A stretch of DNA of 64,000 bases, from assembly GCA_963681505.1 (NCBI GenBank), contig OY811980.1:8586955-8650954 (forward strand). Reading direction: 5' to 3'. The notes beneath the pieces are model-generated. The model ran no database searches, was not told where the DNA came from, and saw only the letters and a program-made list of their open reading frames with translations. Of the stretch, positions 54,101 through 64,000 are shown one piece after another. Position 1 is the stretch's first letter; the number at the start of each line of letters is the position of its first letter. The DNA is from Eunapius fragilis (lineage: Eukaryota > Porifera > Demospongiae > Spongillida > Spongillidae). A program made the translations under genes and the position numbers.

Positions 54101-55199
54101 TAGCAGTAACCATTCCTCTATCTGTTTTATATGCCACCCCGAGGATACCTGCTTTGGTATGGGTTTACCAAGCGATTCAAAAGTAGGTTCCCACCCATAC
54201 ATTTCTATGGGAAATTTTTGACTATCTTAGCATCGAGGTGTTGATGAGACATGCAATATGAGCAAACCACTGCACACATGGAAGATAGCAGTAACCATTC
54301 CTCAATTTGTTTTAAATGCCACACCGAGCATACCTGCTTCGGTATGGGTTACCCAAGCGATTCAAAAGTAGGTTCCCACCCATACATTCCTATGGGAAAC
54401 CACCCATACATCTCAATGGGAAATATTGACTATCTTAGCATCGAGGTGTTGATGAGGCATGCAATATGAGCAAACCACTGCACACATGGAAGATAGCAGT
54501 AACCACTCCTCTATCTCTTTTTAATGCCACCCCGAGGATACCTGCTTTGGTATGGGTTTACCAAGCGATTCAAAAGTAGGTTCCCACCCATACATTTCTA
54601 TGGGAAATTTTTGACTATCTTAGCATCGAGGTGTTGATGAGACATGCAATATGAGCAAACCACTGCACACATGGAAGATAGCAGTAACCATTCCTCTATC
54701 TGTTTTAAATGTCACCCCGAGCATACCTGCTTCGGTATGGGTTACCCAAGCGATTCAAAAGTAGGTTCCCACCCATACATTCCTATGGGAAACCACCCAT
54801 ACATTTCAATGGGAAATATTGACTATCTTAGCATTGAGGTGTTGATGAGGCATGCAATATGAGCAAACCACTGGACACATGGAAGATAGCAGTAACCACT
54901 CCTCTATCTCTTTTTAATGCCACCCCGAGGATACCTGCTTTGGTATGGGTTTACCAAGGGATTCAAAAGTACGTTCCCACCCATACATTTCTATGGGAAA
55001 TTTTTGACTATCTTAGCATCGAGATGTTGATGAGACATGCCATATGAGCAAACCACTGCACACATGGAAGATAGCAGTAACCATTCCTCTATCCGTTTTA
55101 AATGCCACCCCGAGCATACCAGCTTTGGTATGGGTTTACCAAGCGATTCAAAAGTAGGTTCCCACCCATACATTCCTATGGGAAACCACCCATACATCT
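42181..55199. repeat. Higher-order repeat of the 185/208-bp satellite with shrinking copies (5434, 4463, 3122 bp)
   Basis: A distinctive run of monomers starts at 42181, 47615, 52078 and 55200. It carries CCATGCATTTCTTTGGG, then a TCTAACTGTTCTAAATGCC monomer (42412, 47846, 52309, 55431), then an AACCAATCCACTATCTG monomer (42805, 48239, 52702, 55824). Successive copies are 5434, 4463 and 3122 bp apart. The differences (971 and 1341 bp) are sums of whole 393-, 578- and 370-bp units. Copies therefore lost or gained whole monomers while their leading part stayed nearly constant. Confidence 0.88.
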
Positions 55200-58100
55200 C
55201 TATGGGAAATTTTTGACTATCTTAGCATCGATGTGTTGATGAGACATGCGATATGAGTAAACCACTGCACACATGGAAGATAGCAGTAACCATTCCTCTA
55301 TCTGTTTTAAATGCCACCCCGAGGATACCGGCTTTCGTATGGGTTTACCAAGCGATTCAAAAGTAGGTTCCCACCCATGCATTTCTTTGGGAAATTTTTG
55401 ACTATCTTAGCATCGAGGTGCTGATGAGACATGCAATATGAGCAAACCACTGCACACATGGAAGATAGCAGTAACCATTCCTCTAACTGTTCTAAATGCC
55501 ACCCCGAGCATACCTGCTTCGGTATGGGTTACCCTAGCGATTCAAAAGTAGGTTCCCACCCATACATTCCCATGGGAAACCACCCATACATCTCAATGGG
55601 AAATATTGACTATCTTAGCATCGAGGTGTTGATGAGGCATGCAATATGAGCAAACCACTGGACACATGGAAGATAGCAGTAACCACTCCTCTATCTCTTT
55701 TTAATGCCACCCTGAGGATACCTGCTTTGGTATGGGTTTACCAAGCGATTCAAAAGTAGGTTCCCACCCATACATTTCTATGGGAAATTTTTGACTATCT
55801 TAGCATCGAGATGTTGATGAGACATGCAATATGAGCAAACCACTGCACACATGGAAGATAGCAGTAACCAATCCACTATCTGTTTTAAATGCCACCCCGA
55901 GGATACCGGCTTTGGTATGGGTTTCCCAAGCGATTCAAAAGTAGGTTCCCACCCATACATTCCTATGGGAAACCACCCATACATCTCAATGGGAAATATT
56001 GACTATCTTAGCATCGAGGTGTTGATGAGACATGCAATATGAGCAAGCCACTGCACACATGGAAGATAGCAGTAACCATTCCTCTATCTGTTTTATATGC
56101 CAACCCGAGGATACCTGCTTTGGTATGGGTTTACCAAGCGATTCAAAAGTAGGTTCCCACCCATACATTTCTATGGGAAATTTTTGACTATCTTAGCATC
56201 GAGGTGTTGATGAGACATGCAATATGAGCAAACCACTGCACACATGGAAGATAGCAGTAACCATTCCTCAATTTGTTTTAAATGCCACACCGAGCATACC
56301 TGCTTCGGTATGGGTTACCCAAGCGATTCAAAAGTAGGTTCCCACCCATACATTCCTATGGGAAACCACCCATACATCTCAATGGGAAATATTGACTATC
56401 TTAGCATCGAGGTGTTGATGAGGCATGCAATATGAGCAAACCACTGCACACATGGAAGATAGCAGTAACCACTCCACTATCTCTTTTTAATGCCACCCCG
56501 AGGATACCTGCTTTGGTATGGGTTTACCAAGCGATTCAAAAGTAGGTTCCCACCCATACATTTCTATGGGAAATTTTTGACTATCTTAGCATCGAGGTGT
56601 TGATGAGACATGCAATATGAGCAAACCACTGCACACATGGAAGATAGCAGTAACCATTCCTCTATCTGTTTTAAATGCCACCCCGAGCATACCTGCTTCG
56701 GTATGGGTTACCCAAGCGATTCAAAAGTAGGTTCCCACCCATACATTCCTATGGGAAACCACTCATACATCTCTATGGGAAAAATTGACTATCTTAGCAT
56801 CGAGGTGTTGATGAGGCATGCAATATGAGCAAACCACTGCACACATGGAAGATAGCAGTAACCACTCCTCTATCTCTTTTTAATGCCACCCCGAGGATAC
56901 CTGCTTTGGTATGGGTTTACCAAGCGATTCAAAAGTAGGTTCCCACCCATACATTTCAATGGGAAATTTTTGACTATCTTAGCATCGAGGTGTTGATGAG
57001 ACATGCAATATGAGCAAGCCACTGCACACATGGAAGATAGCAGTAACCATTCCTCTATCTGTTTTATATGCCACCCCGAGGATACCTGCTTTGGTATGGG
57101 TTTACCAAGCGATTCAAAAGTAGGTTCCCACCCATACATTTCTATGGGAAATTTTTGACTATCTTAGCATCGAGGTGTTGATGAGACATGCAATATGAGC
57201 AAACCACTGCACACATGGAAGATAGCAGTAACCATTCCTCAATTTGTTTTAAATGCCACACCGAGCATACCTGCTTCGGTATGGGTTACCCAAGCGATTC
57301 AAAAGTAGGTTCCCACCCATACATTCCTATGGGAAACCACCCATACATCTCAATGGGAAATATTGACTATCTTAGCATCGAGGTGTTGATGAGGCATGCA
57401 ATATGAGCAAACCACTGCACACATGGAAGATAGCAGTAACCACTCCACTATCTCTTTTTAATGCCACCCCGAGGATACCTGCTTTGGTATGGGTTTACAA
57501 GGCGATTCAAAAGTAGGTTCCCACCCATACATTTCTATGGGAAATTTTTGACTATCTTAGCATCGAGGTGTTGATGAGACATGCAATATGAGCAAACCAC
57601 TGCACACATGGAAGATAGCAGTAACCATTCCTCTATCTGTTTTAAATGCCACCCCGAGGATACCTGCTTTGGTATGGGTTTACCAAGCGATTCAAAAGTA
57701 GGTTCCCACCCATACATTTCTATAGGAAATTTTTGACTATCTTAGCATCGAGGTGTTGATGAGACATGCAATATGAACAAACCACTGCACATATGGAAGA
57801 TAGCAGTAACCACTCCTCTATCTCTTTTTAATGCCACCCCGAGGATACCTGCTTTGGTATGGGTTTACCAAGCGATTCAAAAGTAGGTTCCCACCCATAC
57901 ATTTCAATGGGAAATTTTTGACTATCTTAGCATCGAGGTGTTGATGAGACATGCAATATGAGCAAGCCACTGCACACATGGAAGATAGCAGTAACCATTC
58001 CTCTATCTGTTTTATATGCCACCCCGAGGATACCTGCTTTGGTATGGGTTTACCAAGCGATTCAAAAGTAGGTTCCCACCCATACATTTCTATGGGAAAT

Positions 58101-61100
58101 TTTTGACTATCTTAGCATCGAGGTGTTGATGAGACATGCAATATGAGCAAACCACTGCACACATGGAAGATAGCAGTAACCATTCCTCAATTTGTTTTAA
58201 ATGCCACACCGAGCATACCTGCTTCGGTATGGGTTACCCAAGCGATTCAAAAGTAGGTTCCCACCCATACATTCCTATGGGAAACCACCCATACATCTCA
58301 ATGGGAAATATTGACTATCTTAGCATCGAGGTGTTGATGAGGCATGCAATATGAGCAAACCACTGCACACATGGAAGATAGCAGTAACCACTCCTCTATC
58401 TCTTTTTAATGCCACCCCGAGGATACCTGCTTTGGTATGGGTTTACCAAGCGATTCAAAAGTAGGTTCCCACCCATACATTTCTATGGGAAATTTTTGAC
58501 TATCTTAGCATCGAGGTGTTGATGAGACATGCAATATGAGCAAACCACTGCACACATGGAAGATAGCAGTAACCATTCCTCTATCTGTTTTAAATGCCAC
58601 CCCGAGCATACCTGCTTCGGTATGGGTTACCCAAGCGATTCAAAAGTAGGTTCCCACCCATACATTCCTATGGGAAACCACCCATACATTTCAATGGGAA
58701 ATATTGACTATCTTAATATTGAGGTGTTGATGAGGCATGCAATATGAGCAAACCACTGGACACATGGAAGATAGCAGTAACCACTCCTCTATCTCTTTTT
58801 AATGCCACCCCGAGGATACCTGCTTTGGTATGGGTTTACCAAGGGATTCAAAAGTACGTTCCCACCCATACATTTCTATGGGAAATTTTTGACTATCTTA
58901 GCATCGAGATGTTGATGAGACATGCAATATGAGCAAACCACGGCACACATGGAAGATAGCAGTAACCATTCCTCAATTTGTTTTAAATGCCACACCGAGC
59001 ATACCTGCTTCGGTATGGGTTACCCAAGCGATTCAAAAGTAGGTTCCCACCCATACATTCCTATGGGAAACCACCCATACATCTCAATGGGAAATATTGA
59101 CTATCTTAGCATCGAGGTGTTGATGAGGCATGCAATATGAGCAAACCACTGCACACATGGAAGATAGCAGTAACCACTCCACTATCTCTTTTTAATGCCA
59201 CCCCGAGGATACCTGCTTTGGTATGGGTTTACCAAGCGATTCAAAAGTAGGTTCCCACCCATACATTTCTATGGGAAATTTTTGACTATCTTAGCATCGA
59301 GGTGTTGATGAGACATGCAATATGAGCAAACCACTGCACACATGGAAGATAGCAGTAACCATTCCTCTATCTGTTTTAAATGCCACCCCGAGCATACCTG
59401 CTTCGGTATGGGTTACCCAAGCGATTCAAAAGTAGGTTCCCACCCATACATTCCTATGGGAAACCACTCATACATCTCTATGGGAAAAATTGACTATCTT
59501 AGCATCGAGGTGTTGATGAGGCATGCAATATGAGCAAACCACTGCACACATGGAAGATAGCAGTAACCACTCCTCTATCTCTTTTTAATGCCACCCCGAG
59601 GATACCTGCTTTGGTATGGGTTTACCAAGCGATTCAAAAGTAGGTTCCCACCCATACATTTCAATGGGAAATTTTTGACTATCTTAGCATCGAGGTGTTG
59701 ATGAGACATGCAATATGAGCAAGCCACTGCACACATGGAAGATAGCAGTAACCATTCCTCTATCTGTTTTATATGCCACCCCGAGGATACCTGCTTTGGT
59801 ATGGGTTTACCAAGCGATTCAAAAGTAGGTTCCCACCCATACATTTCTATGGGAAATTTTTGACTATCTTAGCATCGAGGTGTTGATGAGACATGCAATA
59901 TGAGCAAACCACTGCACACATGGAAGATAGCAGTAACCATTCCTCAATTTGTTTTAAATGCCACACCGAGCATACCTGCTTCGGTATGGGTTACCCAAGC
60001 GATTCAAAAGTAGGTTCCCACCCATACATTCCTATGGGAAACCACCCATACATCTCAATGGGAAATATTGACTATCTTAGCATCGAGGTGTTGATGAGGC
60101 ATGCAATATGAGCAAACCACTGCACACATGGAAGATAGCAGTAACCACTCCTCTATCTCTTTTTAATGCCACCCCGAGGATACCTGCTTTGGTATGGGTT
60201 TACCAAGCGATTCAAAAGTAGGTTCCCACCCATACATTTCTATGGGAAATTTTTGACTATCTTAGCATCGAGGTGTTGATGAGACATGCAATATGAGCAA
60301 ACCACTGCACACATGGAAGATAGCAGTAACCATTCCTCTATCTGTTTTAAATGCCACCCCGAGCATACCTGCTTCGGTATGGGTTACCCAAGCGATTCAA
60401 AAGTAGGTTCCCACCCATACATTCCTATGGGAAACCACCCATACATTTCAATGGGAAATATTGACTATCTTAATATTGAGGTGTTGATGAGGCATGCAAT
60501 ATGAGCAAACCACTGGACACATGGAAGATAGCAGTAACCACTCCTCTATCTCTTTTTAATGCCACCCCGAGGATACCTGCTTTGGTATGGGTTTACCAAG
60601 GGATTCAAAAGTACGTTCCCACCCATACATTTCTATGGGAAATTTTTGACTATCTTAGCATCGAGATGTTGATGAGACATGCAATATGAGCAAACCACGG
60701 CACACATGGAAGATAGCAGTAACCATTCCTCAATTTGTTTTAAATGCCACACCGAGCATACCTGCTTCGGTATGGGTTACCCAAGCGATTCAAAAGTAGG
60801 TTCCCACCCATACATTCCTATGGGAAACCACCCATACATCTCAATGGGAAATATTGACTATCTTAGCATCGAGGTGTTGATGAGGCATGCAATATGAGCA
60901 AACCACTGCACACATGGAAGATAGCAGTAACCACTCCACTATCTCTTTTTAATGCCACCCCGAGGATACCTGCTTTGGTATGGGTTTACCAAGCGATTCA
61001 AAAGTAGGTTCCCACCCATACATTTCTATGGGAAATTTTTGACTATCTTAGCATCGAGGTGTTGATGAGACATGCAATATGAGCAAACCACTGCACACAT

Positions 61101-62446
61101 GGAAGATAGCAGTAACCATTCCTCTATCTGTTTTAAATGCCACCCCGAGCATACCTGCTTCGGTATGGGTTACCCAAGCGATTCAAAAGTAGGTTCCCAC
61201 CCATACATTCCTATGGGAAACCACTCATACATCTCTATGGGAAAAATTGACTATCTTAGCATCGAGGTGTTGATGAGGCATGCAATATGAGCAAACCACT
61301 GCACACATGGAAGATAGCAGTAACCACTCCTCTATCTCTTTTTAATGCCACCCCGAGGATACCTGCTTTGGTATGGGTTTACCAAGCGATTCAAAAGTAG
61401 GTTCCCACCCATACATTTCAATGGGAAATTTTTGACTATCTTAGCATCGAGGTGTTGATGAGACATGCAATATGAGCAAGCCACTGCACACATGGAAGAT
61501 AGCAGTAACCATTCCTCTATCTGTTTTATATGCCACCCCGAGGATACCTGCTTTGGTATGGGTTTACCAAGCGATTCAAAAGTAGGTTCCCACCCATACA
61601 TTTCTATGGGAAATTTTTGACTATCTTAGCATCGAGGTGTTGATGAGACATGCAATATGAGCAAACCACTGCACACATGGAAGATAGCAGTAACCATTCC
61701 TCAATTTGTTTTAAATGCCACACCGAGCATACCTGCTTCGGTATGGGTTACCCAAGCGATTCAAAAGTAGGTTCCCACCCATACATTCCTATGGGAAACC
61801 ACCCATACATCTCAATGGGAAATATTGACTATCTTAGCATCGAGGTGTTGATGAGGCATGCAATATGAGCAAACCACTGCACACATGGAAGATAGCAGTA
61901 ACCACTCCACTATCTCTTTTTAATGCCACCCCGAGGATACCTGCTTTGGTATGGGTTTACAAGGCGATTCAAAAGTAGGTTCCCACCCATACATTTCTAT
62001 GGGAAATTTTTGACTATCTTAGCATCGAGGTGTTGATGAGACATGCAATATGAGCAAACCACTGCACACATGGAAGATAGCAGTAACCATTCCTCTATCT
62101 GTTTTAAATGCCACCCCGAGCATACCTGCTTCGGTATGGGTTACCCAAGCGATTCAAAAGTAGGTTCCCACCCATACATTCCTATGGGAAACCACCCATA
62201 CATTTCAATGGGAAATATTGACTATCTTAGCATTGAGGTGTTGATGAGGCATGCAATATGAGCAAACCACTGGACACATGGAAGATAGCAGTAACCACTC
62301 CTCTATCTCTTTTTAATGCCACCCCGAGTATACCTGCTTTGGTATGGGTTTACCAAGGGATTCAAAAGTACGTTCCCACCCATACATTTCTATGGGAAAT
62401 TTTTGACTATCTTAGCATCGAGATGTTGATGAGACATGCCATATGA
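47274..62446. repeat. Variant monomer marked GGGATTCAAAAGTACG, six copies
   Basis: Most monomers read CCAAGCGATTCAAAAGTAGG. Six read CCAAGGGATTCAAAAGTACG, with two linked changes, in the monomers starting at 47274, 51737, 54859, 58744, 60501 and 62258. Spacings are 4463, 3122, 3885, 1757 and 1757 bp. The variant thus tracks both higher-order structures and shows that they share an ancestor monomer run. Confidence 0.85.
57795..62440. repeat. Tandem 1757-bp higher-order unit, about 2.6 copies
   Basis: Landmarks repeat at exactly 1757 bp: 57818, 59575 and 61332; 58136, 59893 and 61650; 58529, 60286 and 62043; 58744, 60501 and 62258. The unit is three 393-bp dimers plus one 578-bp trimer. The match stops near 57795 on the left (59492 has a long monomer where 57735 has a short one) and near 62440 on the right. 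Confidence 0.88.
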
Positions 62447-64000
62447 GCAAACCACTGCACACATGGAAGATAGCAGTAACCATTCCTCTATCTGTTTTAA
62501 ATGCCACCCCGATGATACCGGCTTTGGTATGGGTTTAACAAGCGATTCAAAAGTAGGTTCCCACCCATACATTTCTATGGGAAATTTTAGACTACCTTAG
62601 CATCGAGGTGTTGATGAGACATGCAATATGAGCAAACCACTGCACACATGGAAGATAGCAGTAACCATTCCTCTATCTGTTTTAAATGCCACCCCGAGCA
62701 TACCTGCTTCGGTATGGGTTACCCAAGCGATTCAAAAGTAGGTTCCCACATATACAATCCTATGGGAAACCACCCATACATCTCTATGGGAAATATTGAC
62801 TATCTTAGCATCGAGGTGTTGATGAGGCATGCAATATGAGCAAACCACTGGACACATGGAAGATAGCAGTAACCACTCCTCTATCTCTTTTTAATGCCAC
62901 CCCGAGGATACCTGCTTTGGTATGGGTTTACCGAGCGATTCAAAAGTAGGTTCCCACCCATACATTTCTATGGGAAATTTTTGACTATCTTAGCATCGAG
63001 GTGTTGATGAGACATGCAATATGAGCAAACCACTGCACACATGGAAGATAGCAGTAACCATTCCTCTATCTGTTTTAAATGCCACCCCGAGGATACCTGC
63101 TTTGGTATGGGTTTACCAAGCGATTCAAAAGTAGGTTCCCACCCATACATTTCTATAGGAAATTTTTGACTATCTTAGCATCGAGGTGTTGATGAGACAT
63201 GCAATATGAACAAACCACTGCACATATGGAAGATAGCAGTAACCACTCCTCTATCTCTTTTTAATGCCACCCCGAGGATACCTACTTTGGTATGGGTTTA
63301 CCAAGCGATTCAAAAGTAGGTTCCCACCCATACATTTCAATGGGAAATTTTTGACTATCTTAGCATCGAGGTGTTGATGAGACATGCAATATGAGCAAGC
63401 CACTGCACACATGGAAGATAGCAGTAACCATTCCTCTATCTGTTTTATATGCCACCCCGAGGATACCTGCTTTGGTATGGGTTTACCAAGCGATTCAAAA
63501 GTAGGTTCCCACCCATACATTTCTATGGGAAATTTTTGACTATCTTAGCATCGAGGTGTTGATGAGACATGCAATATGAGCAAACCACTGCACACATGGA
63601 AGATAGCAGTAACCATTCCTCAATTTGTTTTAAATGCCACACCGAGCATACCTGCTTCGGTATGGGTTACCCAAGCGATTCAAAAGTAGGTTCCCACCCA
63701 TACATTCCTATGGGAAACCACCCATACATCTCAATGGGAAATATTGACTATCTTAGCATCGAGGTGTTGATGAGGCATGCAATATGAGCAAACCACTGCA
63801 CACATGGAAGATAGCAGTAACCACTCCTCTATCTCTTTTTAATGCCACCCCGAGGATACCTGCTTTGGTATGGGTTTACCAAGCGATTCAAAAGTAGGTT
63901 CCCACCCATACATTTCTATGGGAAATTTTTGACTATCTTAGCATCGAGGTGTTGATGAGACATGCAATATGAGCAAACCACTGCACACATGGAAGATAGC

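Larger units (their letters stand above)
41959..64000. repeat. 185/208-bp satellite, main array
   Basis: About 110 tandem monomers of one family run to the window's end. The short monomer (185 bp) reads TTGGTATGGGTTTACCAAGC, then CCCATACATTTCTATGGG, AAATTTTTGACTATCTTAGC, GAGACATGCAATATGAGC and TATCTGTTTTAAATGCCACC. The long monomer (208 bp) has a 24-bp internal duplication around CCCATACATTCCTATGGG, loses 1 bp by reading AAATATTGAC, and is followed by GATGAGGCATGC. About 45 long and 67 short monomers occur, mostly as 393-bp (short, long) or 578-bp (short, short, long) units. Open frames of 60-89 codons recur with the monomers and are not genes. Confidence 0.95.

Noticed and set aside
41959-64000. 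CRISPR array (regular repeats across 22 kb)
   Set aside because: Whole monomers repeat with no unique spacers, units are 185 and 208 bp, no cas genes are present and the element content is eukaryotic.

Overview
The window is eukaryotic and almost certainly metazoan: about 58 kb of it is three unrelated tandem repeat families, and the rest is one BEL/Pao LTR retrotransposon, a superfamily known from animals. I found no host protein gene, tRNA, rRNA or CRISPR array. The species cannot be named from this sequence; a heterochromatic (pericentromeric or subtelomeric) location is the natural inference.

Layout. Positions 1-15243 alternate between two satellites. One is a minisatellite of unit CCAATCCCACTA (12 bp, built from hexamers CCAATC and CCACTA), at 1-1257, 2867-6950 and 8758-13634. 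The other is a 62-bp repeat containing a doubled AATTCGGCGC, at 1258-2866, 6951-8757 and 13635-15243. The two always meet at the same junction sequences, so they were amplified as one composite unit. From 15244 to about 35338 the 12-bp satellite runs without interruption for 20 kb in an unbroken 6-bp register. It contains a 1.30-1.31 kb higher-order periodicity and two large head-to-tail duplications (6582 bp and 3270 bp).

At about 35339 the locus switches to a third satellite with a short (185 bp) and a long (208 bp) monomer. It continues to the window's end with its own higher-order structure. A 5995-bp BEL/Pao element on the minus strand (35964-41958) is inserted in it, with 150-bp LTRs, a 5-bp target duplication, a tRNA-Tyr-type primer site and a purine tract. 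The LTRs differ at two positions and the body is almost fully open, so the insertion is recent and nearly whole.

The very long open frames in the 12-bp satellite (6791 codons on + and 6719 on -) are artefacts: the 12-bp unit is stop-free in five of six frames. The most interesting content is structural: a composite three-satellite locus with fixed junctions, nested near-identical duplications and extreme strand asymmetry (one strand nearly free of G over 20 kb). Assembly error in such repeats cannot be excluded from sequence alone.
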